A stretch of DNA of 33,093 nucleotides from Halobacteriales archaeon QS_9_67_15. Lineage in GTDB: Archaea > Halobacteriota > Halobacteria > Halobacteriales > Haloarculaceae. The translations under genes and the position numbers were made by a program. The stretch covers positions 12,582-45,674 of the forward strand of contig PXSD01000169.1 in assembly GCA_003023165.1 (NCBI GenBank). Reading direction: 5' to 3'. The notes under the pieces are model-generated. The model did no database searches and was not told the origin of the DNA. It was given only the letters and a program-made list of their open reading frames with translations. Shown in pieces: positions 22,477-31,545 of this stretch. Within the stretch, counting starts at the first letter, position 1. Every line of letters begins with the position of its first letter.

Positions 22477-23838
22477 ATGGACCGCGTAGACGTAGCGACC
22501 GTGGGCGGTGGCCCCGCCGGCACGTCGGCGGCGTGGGCGGCCGCCCGAGAGGGGGCCGACGCCCTCGTCGTCGAGAAGGGCGTCCCTCGGGCCGACCGCG
22601 ACCGCATCGGACCGGACTCGACGGACGCCGCCGGCATGCTCGACTACTGGGTCGACATCATGGACGTGTCGCCCGAGGCGATCCCGGACGACGTGATCCT
22701 TAGCGTCCTCGACGGCGCGGAGTTCATCGGCCCGACCGAGTCCGTCACGCTCGAAGAGACGGGCATCGATTCCTCGTACGACCACTTCGGGTTCGCCTTC
22801 CATCGCGCGAAGTTCGACGACTGGCTGCGCGACCGCGCCGAGGAGGCCGGCGGCACCTACCGCGTCGGAACCAGCGTCGACGGGGTCGAGACGGACCTCT
22901 CAGAATCCCCCCGACACACGCTTCGGCTCGCCGACGGCGACGAGATCGGAGCCGACTACCTGATCCTCGCCGACGGGCCACAGCGGACCGTCACCGCTGG
23001 CGTCCTCGACCAGTTCCTCCCCGGCGGCCGGAGCGCCTCGGACTACGTCGCGCCGAACGAGGCGAACCACATCGCCTACCAGGAACACCGCAAGATCCCG
23101 GAGGAGCTGTTCGACCCGGCCTACATCAAGTTCTGGTGGGGACTCATCCCTGGACACACCGCGTATCCGTGGATCTTCCCGAACGACGACAACGTCGCCC
23201 GCGTCGGCCTGACGATGCCCATCGGGATGGACCTCGACGACGTGGCGAACCCCGAGGGCTACGACCTGCTCGAACCCGACGACGAGCGGATCCCCTCCGG
23301 AGCGGTATACCTCCGGCGCCTGCTCGAACGGGAGTACCCGGGCTACGACCTCGACGACTTCCCGCTGGTCGAGGACCGCGGGAAACAGGACGGGACGGAG
23401 GCCTACCCGATCTCCTCGACGCGACCGATAGACTCGCCGACCGGCGCGGGCGTCGCCGTCGTCGGCGGCGCGATGGGGACGACCTCGGCGTTCCACGAAG
23501 GGGGTGACCACGTGGCCGTCCGAACCGGCAAGATCGCCGGCGAACTCGCCGCCAACGACCAGTTACTCAAGTACAATGGCCGCTGGAAGCGCGCCATCGG
23601 CGACGAGATCCTCAGGAACGTCGCGTTCGCGGAGATCGTCCGCGGCTGGGAACCGGACGACTGGGACCGCGTCTTCGCGGCGACCAGGCAGATGCAGCGC
23701 AAAGGCGGCTACGACTGGGGCGGCGCGCTGCGGTCGGGCGCGACCGCGCTGCGGGTTCTCGCGGACTACAAGTGGACGAAACGCGGCTTCAGCGACGGGA
23801 AGCACGTGCAGTTGCGACAGGACGAGTACACCGTCTGA
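22477..23838 (+). CDS. Geranylgeranyl reductase-family FAD-dependent oxidoreductase
   Basis: A 453-residue flavoprotein. The FAD-binding Rossmann motif is at the start (DVATVGGGPAGTSAAWAAAR, residues ~5-24, with VVEKG at the end of strand 2). FHRAKFDDWLRDRAEEAG and DYLILADGPQRTV are the second FAD motifs, and KFWWGLIPGHTAYPWIFPND, then RVGLTMPIGMD, resembles the substrate domain. GAGVAVVGGAMGTTSAFHEG is the third FAD-contact motif. The group saturates isoprenoid chains of archaeal lipids or quinones, or oxidises related substrates. The exact substrate is not clear; no lipid-synthesis neighbours are present. Confidence 0.8.
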   Translation: MDRVDVATVGGGPAGTSAAWAAAREGADALVVEKGVPRADRDRIGPDSTDAAGMLDYWVDIMDVSPEAIPDDVILSVLDGAEFIGPTESVTLEETGIDSSYDHFGFAFHRAKFDDWLRDRAEEAGGTYRVGTSVDGVETDLSESPRHTLRLADGDEIGADYLILADGPQRTVTAGVLDQFLPGGRSASDYVAPNEANHIAYQEHRKIPEELFDPAYIKFWWGLIPGHTAYPWIFPNDDNVARVGLTMPIGMDLDDVANPEGYDLLEPDDERIPSGAVYLRRLLEREYPGYDLDDFPLVEDRGKQDGTEAYPISSTRPIDSPTGAGVAVVGGAMGTTSAFHEGGDHVAVRTGKIAGELAANDQLLKYNGRWKRAIGDEILRNVAFAEIVRGWEPDDWDRVFAATRQMQRKGGYDWGGALRSGATALRVLADYKWTKRGFSDGKHVQLRQDEYTV

Positions 23839-23871
23839 AGACGAACAGAGTCGCGAACTGCCGGTTCGGGC

Positions 23872-24651
23872 TCAGGCGTCGGGGAACCGGACCGTGTGCC
23901 GGAGCGTCCCCACGTCGTCGACCTCTACCTCGACCTCGTCACCGTCCGAGAGCGGGCCGACGCCCTCGGGGGTCCCGGTGGCGATCACGTCGCCCGGTTC
24001 GAGCGTCATGTACTCCGTGGTCTCTTCGATCAGCTCTGGGACCGAGAAGACCATCCGGTCGATAGTCGAGGACTGTTTCGTCTCGCCGTTGACGCGCGAC
24101 TCGATGGTCGCGTCCGTCGAGAGGTGTTCGGGGGTTGCGATGACCGGCCCGATGGGTGCGGCGTTGTCGAAGGCCTTGCCGCGGACCCAGTTCCGTTCGA
24201 TGTCCTGGTCGTCGCGGTTGGAGATGTCGTTGAAGCAGGTGTAACCCGCGATCACGTCGTCCGCGTTGGCGGCGTCGACGTTCCGACACTGCTCGCCGAT
24301 GACGACGCCGAGTTCGGCCTCGTACTCGACGCGTTCCTTGCCGGCCGGGAGCGTCACCGTGCTACCGTGGGTCGCGACGGTGTTCGGCGTCTTGATGAAC
24401 AGGAGCGGACGGTCTGGGACCGCTTCGTCGCGCTCGTCGGCGTGGTCGGCGTAGTTGCGGCCGACGCAGATGATCTTCGTCGGTTCACAGGGTGCGAGGA
24501 TGTCGACCTCCTCGGGGTCGAACGTCTCGTCGCCGAACGCGATGCGCCCGTACGGTCCCGCGGCGGCGGTGACGACGTCTTCCCCCGCTTCGGTCGCCCA
24601 CCGACCGCCGCGCACGTTACCGGCAGAATCGCGAAAGCGGACGCGTCTCAT
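23872..24651 (-). CDS. Fumarylacetoacetate hydrolase-family enzyme
   Basis: A 259-residue cytoplasmic metal-dependent enzyme. Family blocks: KIICVGRNYADHADERDEAV, PLLFIKTPNTVATHGSTVTL, RVEYEAELGVVIGEQCRNVD (metal-binding E-x-E), GYTCFNDISNRDDQDIERNW, GKAFDNAAPIGPVIA and the closing EPGDVIATGTPEGVGPLSDG. Members act as acylpyruvases, oxaloacetate decarboxylases/tautomerases, hydratases or sugar-acid dehydratases, so the reaction cannot be fixed. The ATG at 24651 follows a TATA box (minus CTTATCA, 24675-24681) by 27 bases. One pentose-pathway dehydratase belongs to this superfamily, but this gene is 15 kb from the xylose pair. Confidence 0.85.
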   Translation of the reverse strand: MRRVRFRDSAGNVRGGRWATEAGEDVVTAAAGPYGRIAFGDETFDPEEVDILAPCEPTKIICVGRNYADHADERDEAVPDRPLLFIKTPNTVATHGSTVTLPAGKERVEYEAELGVVIGEQCRNVDAANADDVIAGYTCFNDISNRDDQDIERNWVRGKAFDNAAPIGPVIATPEHLSTDATIESRVNGETKQSSTIDRMVFSVPELIEETTEYMTLEPGDVIATGTPEGVGPLSDGDEVEVEVDDVGTLRHTVRFPDA

Positions 24652-24674
24652 GACCCGGATATGTCCCGGCCACC

Positions 24675-24681
24675 TGATAAG
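24675..24681 (-). promoter_or_regulatory. TATA box of the FAH-family gene
   Basis: Minus-strand CTTATCA centred 27 bases before the ATG at 24651. Confidence 0.5.
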
Positions 24682-24744
24682 CGTTTTCAGAACGGGAGGA
24701 AGTAGCACACCGTCGTCGCCGGGGGGAGTCGAAGTACCGAACGG

Positions 24745-24751
24745 CTTTTGA
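24745..24751 (+). promoter_or_regulatory. TATA box of tyrA
   Basis: CTTTTGA centred 27 bases before the ATG at 24775. Confidence 0.5.
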
Positions 24752-24774
24752 GAGGCCGCACAGTAGCCCGCGCT

Positions 24775-25611
24775 ATGAACCTGCTCGTGGTCGGCGGCGG
24801 CGAGATGGGACGGTGGTTCGCCCGAACCGTCGCCGCCGGGACGCCCGACCCTCCGGCGGTCGCCGTCACCGACACCGACCCGAGCGTCGCCCGCGAGGCC
24901 GCCGACGCGCTGTCGGCGTCGCTCGACTCGGACGGAGCTGACGCGTCGGCCGCGCGGGTCCGTTCGGTCCCGACCGATACCGAGGAGGCCTTCGACGTGG
25001 TCGCATTCGCCGTCCCGGTCCCGGCCCTCGAAGCGGCCGTCGACTCGTACGCCGACCGCGCCGAACGGGCGCTCGTGGACGTGACGGGCGTCATGGGCCC
25101 GGCGGTCGAGACGATGGCCGCGGCCGCGCCCGACAGCGAGCGAGTCAGCTTGCACCCGCTGTTCGCCGCGTCGAACGCCCCGGGGAACGTCGCCGTCGTC
25201 CCCGACGCGCCCGGGCCGGTCACCGACGAGATCCGGGCGGCCATCGCGGCGGCGGGCAACAACTGCTTCGAGACGACCGCCGCGGAACACGACCGCGCGA
25301 TGGAGACGGTCCAGGCCCGCGCTCACGCGGCCGTGCTCGCGTTCGGACTCGCTGCCGAACCCGTCCCCGAGGAGTTCCAGACCCCCGTCTCGGCCGCGCT
25401 GTTCGACGCGCTCGAGACCGTCTCCGGGAACGACCCCGGCGTGTACGTCGACATCCAGAACGCCTTCGACGGCGCCGAGAGCGTGGCGGCCGCGGCGAGG
25501 GAGATCGCGGACGCCGACGACGAGACCTTCGAGCGATCGTATCGCTCGGCCGCCCCCGAATCAATCGACGATCCCGACGGTTCCACCGGACGCGAGGGGG
25601 GAGGATCGTGA
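24775..25611 (+). CDS. tyrA: Prephenate (arogenate) dehydrogenase family protein
   Basis: A 278-residue NAD(P)-dependent enzyme of tyrosine synthesis. The Rossmann domain starts at LLVVGGGEMGRWFARTV (G-x-G-x2-G), with VVAFAVPVPALEAAV and ALVDVTGVMGPAVETM in the order typical of TyrA, and SLHPLFAASNAPGNV as the conserved H-P-x-F substrate segment. The helical C-terminal half contains HDRAMETVQARAHAAVLAFG. It oxidatively decarboxylates prephenate to 4-hydroxyphenylpyruvate. The stop overlaps the GTG of the next gene as GTGA, so the two are probably co-translated. Confidence 0.85.
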   Translation: MNLLVVGGGEMGRWFARTVAAGTPDPPAVAVTDTDPSVAREAADALSASLDSDGADASAARVRSVPTDTEEAFDVVAFAVPVPALEAAVDSYADRAERALVDVTGVMGPAVETMAAAAPDSERVSLHPLFAASNAPGNVAVVPDAPGPVTDEIRAAIAAAGNNCFETTAAEHDRAMETVQARAHAAVLAFGLAAEPVPEEFQTPVSAALFDALETVSGNDPGVYVDIQNAFDGAESVAAAAREIADADDETFERSYRSAAPESIDDPDGSTGREGGGS

Positions 25612-27011
25612 ACGCGGACCAGCGCGAGCAGGTCCGCTCGAACGCCAAGTACCTGCGCGAGGTCAGGCCGGTCGACCCCGAAGAGATACACGAGTACGTC
25701 GACGGTCAGCCGCACCCGGCTGCGGTGAAGCAGGTGCTCCACGAGTCGGCGGTCGGCCTCGGCCTCGTCGAACGCGCAGACGGGACCTTCGAGCCGGTCG
25801 AGGAGGGGCCGTTCTCGCCGACGTTCCACGGCGTCGAGTCGTTCCCGGTCGAGTACGGTCGCGTCCTCGAAGACTTGCTGGTCGAGCGGTACGGCGCCGG
25901 CTGGCCCGACGGCGAGTCCGGCGACCGGTTGCGCGAACGGATCCGGGCGGTCAAGGACGACTACTACCACCAGCGCGACGTGACCTACGACGCCGAGACG
26001 GCGCTGGCCTACGGGCTCTACCACCTCCCGGACTACTATGCCGTCGTCCAGTACGTCCTCACAGACATCGCCCGTGACGGACTCGTCCCGCGCCGCTTGC
26101 GCGTCCTCGACGTCGGCGCCGGCGTCGGCGGGCCGGCCCTCGGACTGCACGATCTGCTCCCCGGGGACGCGCTGGTCGACTACCACGCCGTCGAGCCAAG
26201 CGAAGCCTCGGACGTGCTGGAGCGGCTGGTCGCCGAAACGAGACGGAACTTCCACCCGACGATCCACCGAGAGACGGCCGAATCGTTCGAGCCAGCGGAC
26301 CTCGCCGACGGAACTGGGAGCGACCAGGAGACGACCGACGGGGGCTTCGACCTGATCCTCTTCTCGAATGTCCTGAGCGAACTCGACGACCCGGAATCAG
26401 TCGTCCTGCGCTACGCTGGCGCCCTCGCGGAGAACGGGACCGTCGTCGGTCTCGCGCCCGCGGACCGCAACACGGCTATCGGCCTCCGAGAGACCGAGCG
26501 GGTGGTCGCCGACCGCGGGCCGGACGCGGCGCCCGACCTCGAGACGCCGGTCTTCCAGCGACGCCTGGACGAGGGCGAGGCGACCGAAGGCGGCCTCGAC
26601 GGGGAGGAACGGCGCGACGGCGAGTTCGTCACCGTCGACGTGCAGTACGCCTACACGTTCCTCAGGCGCGACGGGCGCAGGCGCGTCGACTTCACGCCGG
26701 ACGGCTCGCGCGCGGCGAAGCTCGCCGACAGCGACGACCACGTGACCGACCGGGTCGACTGCTACGCGGCCAAGCTGAGCCACGACCTCGCGGCGGGCGA
26801 CAACGCGCTCTACCGGATCGGCGACGGGAGCCAACAGGCAGACCACTTCGCGGTGCTCACGAAGGAGTCGACGCTCAACGCCGACCTCCGGACGGCCGAG
26901 TACGGCGACGTGCTCGCCTTCGAGAACGTGCTCGTCCTCTGGAACGACGACGAGGACGCGTACAACCTCGTCGTCGACGGCGAGACCGTCGTCGACAGAG
27001 TGCCGATATAG
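25608..27011 (+). CDS. Rsm22-like SAM-dependent methyltransferase family protein
   Basis: A 467-residue protein starting at GTG 25608. The N-terminal ~120 residues are helical (REQVRSNAKYLREVRPVDPE). The SAM-binding core is RRLRVLDVGAGVGGPALGLH (motif I, about 163-180), YHAVEPSEASDVLERLV (acidic end of strand 2) and GFDLILFSNVLSELDDPESV. A C-terminal beta-rich tail (GDVLAFENVLVLWNDDEDAY) resembles the end of Rsm22-type proteins linked to the small ribosomal subunit. No clear CxxC iron-sulfur ligands of the mitochondrial type are seen. Target unknown. It lies between tyrA and surE on the same strand. Confidence 0.7.
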   Translation: MNADQREQVRSNAKYLREVRPVDPEEIHEYVDGQPHPAAVKQVLHESAVGLGLVERADGTFEPVEEGPFSPTFHGVESFPVEYGRVLEDLLVERYGAGWPDGESGDRLRERIRAVKDDYYHQRDVTYDAETALAYGLYHLPDYYAVVQYVLTDIARDGLVPRRLRVLDVGAGVGGPALGLHDLLPGDALVDYHAVEPSEASDVLERLVAETRRNFHPTIHRETAESFEPADLADGTGSDQETTDGGFDLILFSNVLSELDDPESVVLRYAGALAENGTVVGLAPADRNTAIGLRETERVVADRGPDAAPDLETPVFQRRLDEGEATEGGLDGEERRDGEFVTVDVQYAYTFLRRDGRRRVDFTPDGSRAAKLADSDDHVTDRVDCYAAKLSHDLAAGDNALYRIGDGSQQADHFAVLTKESTLNADLRTAEYGDVLAFENVLVLWNDDEDAYNLVVDGETVVDRVPI

Positions 27012-27063
27012 CGCGAGGGTGGACAGCGGACCGGCGCGGAACGCGACGGCCTCGGACGGAGGG

Positions 27064-27069
27064 CTTTTG
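27064..27069 (+). promoter_or_regulatory. TATA box of surE
   Basis: CTTTTG centred 27 bases before the ATG at 27093; it suggests surE has its own transcript despite the tandem gene upstream. Confidence 0.5.
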
Positions 27070-27092
27070 CGACGCCCCTCCTCACACGGTGT

Positions 27093-27887
27093 ATGGACGA
27101 GCCGTCGATCCTCCTGACGAACGACGACGGAATCGAGAGCGCCGGCCTGCGCGCGCTCTACGACACGCTGACGGACGTGGGCGACGTGACCGTCGTCGCC
27201 CCCGCCGGGGACCAGAGCGCGGTCGGGCGGTCGCTCTCGCACGACGTGACCGTCCGCGAGCACGGACTCGGATACGCCATCGAGGGGACGCCCGCAGACT
27301 GCACGGTCGCGGGGCTCGGGTCGCTCGCGCCGGAGACGGACGTCGTCGTCGCGGGCTGTAACCAGGGCGCCAACCTCGGCGCGTACGTGCTCGGCCGGTC
27401 GGGGACCGTCTCGGCCGCGGTCGAGGCCACCTTCTTCGACGTGCCCGCTATCTCCGTCTCGATGTACATCCCGGTCCGCGACGACGCGGCCTACGAGGAC
27501 GTGCAGGTCGACCCGGAGAGCTACTCGGAGGCCGCCCGCGCCACGAAGTACCTCGTCGAGCGCGCACCGGAGACGGGCGTTTTCGACCACGCGGACTACC
27601 TCAACGTCAACGCGCCGGTCGCAGAGTGGGGACCCGCCGAAATGACGGTCACCGTTCCCTCGGAGGTGTACCAGATGACCGCGACCCGCGAAGCGGACGG
27701 GGAGATCCAGTTACACGACCGCATCTGGGAACGGATGGCCGACGGCGACGTCCCCGACCCGAAGGGGAGCGACCGGCGGGCTGTCGTCGACGGGGAGGTG
27801 AGCGTCTCGCCGCTGACGGCACCCCACACCACCGAACACCACGAGGACCTCGACGCGCTGGTCGGCGAGTACCGCTCGCAGGGGTGA
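27093..27887 (+). CDS. surE: 5'/3'-nucleotidase SurE
   Basis: A 264-residue metal-dependent phosphatase. The metal site is ILLTNDDGIESAGL (N10, D11, D12), the phosphate-site Ser is in APAGDQSAVGRSLS, and AGCNQGANLGAYVLGRSGTV holds the conserved Asn loop (usually SGINxGxN; here CNQGANLG). YAIEGTPADCTVAG and FDVPAISVSMYIPVRDD follow in family order. It dephosphorylates nucleoside 5'- or 3'-monophosphates in the cytoplasm. Length is typical. Confidence 0.92.
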   Translation: MDEPSILLTNDDGIESAGLRALYDTLTDVGDVTVVAPAGDQSAVGRSLSHDVTVREHGLGYAIEGTPADCTVAGLGSLAPETDVVVAGCNQGANLGAYVLGRSGTVSAAVEATFFDVPAISVSMYIPVRDDAAYEDVQVDPESYSEAARATKYLVERAPETGVFDHADYLNVNAPVAEWGPAEMTVTVPSEVYQMTATREADGEIQLHDRIWERMADGDVPDPKGSDRRAVVDGEVSVSPLTAPHTTEHHEDLDALVGEYRSQG

Positions 27888-27988
27888 GGCTCGCTCAGGG
27901 GTGCTCGGGTGGACGCGGGTAGGAGCCGAAACGCATACGTTGCAGCCGAGTGATACGCAGAACAACCGCCCTCCAGCGGTTCCGACTC

Positions 27989-29328
27989 ATGAGACAGACA
28001 GTCGCCATCGTCGGCGTCGCCGCCCTCACCCTGTTCGCCGGTTGCGGCAGCCTCCTCGGCGGACAGGACACCGCAGCGCCGACACAGACCGACGTATCGA
28101 ACGACCGACAGACCGACGGTCCGACACCGACGCAGTCAGCGACGCCGACCGCATCGGCCACACCGTCGTCGACACCCACCGCGTCGCCCACGCCGTCGCC
28201 GACCGCGTCGCCGACGCCCTCGCCGACCGACACGCCGACCGCAACACCGGTTGACGAGGACGACCCCGAGGTCGCAGTCGAAGGCGGGAATCTCTCCGTC
28301 GATGCGACCCAGGTGTACGCGGACGTGCAGGCGTTGCTCGGGACGGACGTGGACCCGCCGACGGTGTACGTCCGTGACGAGATGCCCGCGCTCGAACGCT
28401 ACAACGACCAGCTCGCCGCGGACCCCTTCTACGACACGTTCGGCTACGGCTCCGAGTTCGTGAACACGAGCGTCTACCACGGTCAGGCGAGTCCGCGTCA
28501 GGTCGTCGTGATGCCGAAGAACGCCAGCGAGGCCCAGGTGAGGACGCTGCTGGCCCACGAGTTCGTCCACTGGCTGCAGTTCCACAGCGACGTGGCCGAC
28601 ACCAGCGGGTTCGGCGGATTCGTCGACGACACCGACTCCTCGCAGGTCGCCGCCGGACTCGTCGAGGGCGCGTCGGTCTACATCACCGACGCGTACGTCG
28701 AACGATACATGAACGTCTCGTGGAACCAGACGGGGGAGCTCCGGGCGCAGTACAAGCAGGGGCCGGCCGGTCGTCGGCTGTTCCGCGCGCGGTACCTCTA
28801 CGGCGCTCAGTACATCCACTCGACCGTCGAGAACCCGCGAAACGTCTCCTGGCTCTACGACGAGTCGACGCCGACGCCCGTCACCAGCGAACAGCTGATC
28901 GACGGGACGGCGCCGAGCGAAGAACCGGAGCGTAATCTCACGCTCTCGGTGAACGAAACCGAGAACTGGACGGTCTCGTCGAACCACTACGACACGAAAG
29001 GCGAGATCGTCGTCCGGACGATGGTCCGAGCGGAACTGAACCGGTCGGTCGCGTCGGCGGCCGCCGACGGCTGGGGCAGTGACCACGTCACGAGAGCCGC
29101 CTCGGTGTCGCCTGGGCCCTCCGCTGGGACGCCGCCGGAGAGGCCGACGAGTTCGCTGACGCGTTCCAGCAGTGGCGAACCGAGCGGCCCGACGACGTCG
29201 ATGACGACTATCGCCTCGTCCGCGTCGACGACCAGACCGTGGCCGTGTTCGCCGGCGACGACGCGTTCGTCTCGGACGCGACGGCCTCGGGCTCGAACGA
29301 CGCAGTCACCGTCTCTGCGGCGGGCTGA
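27989..29328 (+). pseudogene. Surface lipoprotein with HExxH zincin motif (Hvo_1808-like), frameshifted near its C-terminus
   Basis: The start at 27989 gives a signal MRQTVAIVGVAALTLFAGC with lipobox Cys; a GTG at 27950 is possible. A Thr/Ser/Pro linker (bases ~28120-28250) carries short TPSPTAS-type repeats. The domain then reads NLSVDATQVYADVQALLGTD, LLAHEFVHWLQFH (H190, E191, H194: zinc/catalytic) and GLVEGASVYITDAYVE, where Glu may be the third ligand. This matches secreted haloarchaeal Hvo_1808-type proteins as I remember them. After GSDHVT (29090) the frame turns to non-protein-like Ser/Arg/Pro sequence, while the frame one base back reads SRLGVAWALRWDAAGEADEF and continues to TGA at 29326-29328. 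One missing base at 29090-29095 explains it. Mutation or sequencing error; only the last ~75 residues are affected. Confidence 0.75.
28120..28250 (+). repeat. Degenerate tandem repeat coding a Thr-Pro-Ser linker
   Basis: Short units related to ACGCCGTCGCCGACCGCGTC repeat several times, coding TPSPTASPTPSPT-like sequence. Such linkers in haloarchaeal surface proteins are usually O-glycosylated spacers between lipid anchor and domain. Confidence 0.6.
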
Positions 29329-29429
29329 CCGCCGCCGGCTCGTGATAGGCTCCTCCGGACCGATTTCTCCCCCGTTAGGGCGGACGCGGCTCACACAACA
29401 CTGAAATCGCCGTTCCACGAAGGCAGTTC

Positions 29430-30248
29430 ATGGGAGAACACGCCGCGGTCGACCGCGTCGAAGAGCCCGTGACGGTGTCGTCGATGGTCGACGACCTCCG
29501 CGAGGTCGGCCTCTCGGCCGGCGAAACCGTGCTGGTCCACTCCTCGCTGTCCGCGCTCGGTTGGGTGTGTGGCGACGCGCAGGCCGTCGTCGACGCCCTC
29601 CGGCGAGCGGTCACGGAGTCCGGAACGGTCGTCGCCCCGACGCACACCGGACAGTACACGGACCCTGCCGTCTGGTCGAACCCACCGGTCCCCGACGCGT
29701 GGGTCGAGACGGTCCGCGAGGAGCGGCCGCCGTTCCGCCCGGAGAGCACGCCGACGCGGTCGATGGGTGCCGTCCCGGAGTGCTTCCGCTCGTACCCCGA
29801 CGTGGTCAGGAGTCGACACCCGACGTACTCGTTCGCGGCGTGGGGTGCCGACGCGCGGGAAACCGTCGCGGACCACCGCTACGACTGCGGGCTCGGCGAA
29901 TCTTCACCGCTCGCGGACATCTACGACCGGGACGGGTCGGTGCTGATGCTCGGGACGGGCTACGACACGAACACGTCACTGCACCTCGCGGAGTACCGGG
30001 CCGAGTTCCCGAAAGAGACGGTTCGGAACGACGCGCCGGTCGTCGAGAACGGCGAAGTCGTCACGGTCGAGTACGAGGAGTTCGCGACCGATACGTCCGA
30101 TTTCGAGGCGCTCGGGAGCGACTTCGAGGCCGAACGCGGAAGTGCGGTGGAGCGGGGTCCGGTCGGGGACGCCGAGACGGCGCTCCTCGACCACCCGGAA
30201 CTCGTCGACTACGCGGTAGACTGGTTCGAGCGAAACCGCGGCGACTGA
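29430..30248 (+). CDS. AAC(3)-family N-acetyltransferase (antibiotic NAT fold)
   Basis: A 272-residue protein. Conserved blocks are AGETVLVHSSLSALGWVCGD, TESGTVVAPTHTGQYTDPAV, RPESTPTRSMGAVPECFRSY, RSRHPTYSFAAWGADA, GLGESSPLADIYDRDGSVLM, LGTGYDTNTSLHLAEYRAEF: the order of the AAC(3)/YokD family. Named for acetyl transfer to the 3-amino group of aminoglycosides, the family has many archaeal members with unknown natural substrates, and haloarchaeal ribosomes are little affected by these drugs. A resistance role is therefore not implied. ACTGAAATC ~24 bases upstream is a weak TATA candidate. Confidence 0.83.
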   Translation: MGEHAAVDRVEEPVTVSSMVDDLREVGLSAGETVLVHSSLSALGWVCGDAQAVVDALRRAVTESGTVVAPTHTGQYTDPAVWSNPPVPDAWVETVREERPPFRPESTPTRSMGAVPECFRSYPDVVRSRHPTYSFAAWGADARETVADHRYDCGLGESSPLADIYDRDGSVLMLGTGYDTNTSLHLAEYRAEFPKETVRNDAPVVENGEVVTVEYEEFATDTSDFEALGSDFEAERGSAVERGPVGDAETALLDHPELVDYAVDWFERNRGD

Positions 30249-30308
30249 GGTCCGGGGGCCGGTATGTGCCGGCCACGGACTGTTTATCGCTCGTCTATAA
30301 TGGCTCGT

Positions 30309-31094
30309 ATGGAGGAACTGGTCTCGAAGCTCTCCGAGAGTCCGGACGCGGAGAAAGGCGACAGGGGGCGGCTCGGTATCGTCGGCGGAAGCATCGAGTT
30401 CGCCGGGCCGCCGGCACTCGCAGGCCTCGCGGCCCTCAGAACCGGGACGGACGTAACGAAGGTGCTCACGTCTGAGGTCGCGATAGAGGTGGTCGCGGGG
30501 TTCTCGCCGAACCTCCTCACGAATCGGTTCACCGGCGACGTGCTCACCGAAGACTCCGTCGGCAAGGTCGTCACCCTCGCCGAGTGGAGCGACGCGCTCG
30601 TGGTCGGACCGGGACTCGAGTCCCCGCATCCAGACGCAGTCAGGGGGATCCTCGAGCGGGTCGCCGTCCCGACGGTCGTCGACGCCGCCGCTATCGGGCC
30701 CGCGCTCGGTGGGCCGTTCGAGGGGACGGTCGTTACGCCGGACACCGCGGAAGTCGAGCGCATCGAGACGGAGTACTCGTCGCTGGACGCGTTCGCGCGA
30801 GAGACGGGTGCTGTCGTCGTCTCGAAGGGAGCCGAGGACGTGATCTACGCGGGCGACGAGCGGTTCCGCAACGACGAGGGGACCCCGTCGATGACGGTGG
30901 CCGGCACGGGTGACAGCCTCGCCGGCGTCGTCGGTTCGTTGCTGGGAGAGGGGTTCGACCCTGTAGACGCCGCCCGTCTCGGACCGTGGATCGTCGGTCG
31001 CGCCGGCGAACTGGCCGACGACGAGTACGGCATCGGCCTCCTCGCGACGGACCTGATCGAGCGGATCCCCGCCGCGATTCGGTCGAGTCGGTGA
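30309..31094 (+). CDS. ADP-dependent NAD(P)H-hydrate dehydratase-like protein (YjeF-C/NnrD)
   Basis: A 261-residue ribokinase-fold protein. AEKGDRGRLGIVGGSIEFAG starts the domain, DALVVGPGLESPHPDAV and VPTVVDAAAIGPALGG follow, TVVTPDTAEVERI and GAVVVSKGAEDVIYAG match the nucleotide region, and TPSMTVAGTGDSLAGVVGSL is the catalytic G-T-G-D anion-hole motif. The family repairs hydrated NAD(P)H using ADP or ATP. Most archaeal NnrD proteins are fused to an epimerase; here that part is missing. An in-frame ATG at 30300 would add three residues; TTTATC at 30283-30288 fits 30309 better. Confidence 0.78.
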   Translation: MEELVSKLSESPDAEKGDRGRLGIVGGSIEFAGPPALAGLAALRTGTDVTKVLTSEVAIEVVAGFSPNLLTNRFTGDVLTEDSVGKVVTLAEWSDALVVGPGLESPHPDAVRGILERVAVPTVVDAAAIGPALGGPFEGTVVTPDTAEVERIETEYSSLDAFARETGAVVVSKGAEDVIYAGDERFRNDEGTPSMTVAGTGDSLAGVVGSLLGEGFDPVDAARLGPWIVGRAGELADDEYGIGLLATDLIERIPAAIRSSR

Positions 31095-31163
31095 CCGCCG
31101 GCGCCGGGTCTGCACGCGAACGCAAGCACCGCGCCGATACCGGCTCCAGCGGAACTGCCATCT

Positions 31164-31454
31164 ATGAGTACGCCGGAGGGGAACTTCGAGACCGCGATAG
31201 ACGACTCGAGAGACAGGGCGGCCCGCGAGCGGGCGATCGACGAACTCCAGACGGCCAACGAGTGCGACAGCCTCGCGGAACTCGCGCGCATGGACGACAT
31301 CGAAGCGGAGTACCGCGAACTGGCGATCCGGAACCTCGGCCACCCGCAGTGCGAGCCGACGCTATCGAACATCGTCGACGAGGGCGACCTCTCCGACGAG
31401 CTCGCACGCTCGGTCCTCACGGAGACACCCGACAGTTCGGGCGCCGGCCCGTAG
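31164..31454 (+). CDS. Small helical hypothetical protein
   Basis: A 96-residue acidic, helix-rich protein. The core ECDSLAELARMDDIEAEYRE, LAIRNLGHPQCEPTLSNIVD resembles one or two HEAT-like helical pairs. No catalytic motif, signal or membrane segment. Family not recognised. Codon use is like its neighbours. It lies between the NnrD-like gene (69 bases upstream) and the carbonic anhydrase gene. Confidence 0.62.
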   Translation: MSTPEGNFETAIDDSRDRAARERAIDELQTANECDSLAELARMDDIEAEYRELAIRNLGHPQCEPTLSNIVDEGDLSDELARSVLTETPDSSGAGP

Positions 31455-31515
31455 CACGCGCTCTTTCGACGATTTCCCGGGTAGAGTGCCGCGTTCGTCT
31501 GCCAGGGACCGAACC

Positions 31516-31521
31516 ACTATA
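31516..31521 (+). promoter_or_regulatory. TATA box of the carbonic anhydrase gene
   Basis: ACTATA centred about 28 bases before the ATG at 31546; it favours this ATG over an in-frame upstream start. Confidence 0.5.
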
Positions 31522-31545
31522 CGGTCGTTCTACGATGTCGAACGT

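Noticed and set aside
29430..30248. Calling the AAC(3)-family gene an aminoglycoside resistance gene.
   Set aside because: The family includes many proteins with other substrates, and nothing in the context (no transfer genes or other resistance genes) supports drug resistance.
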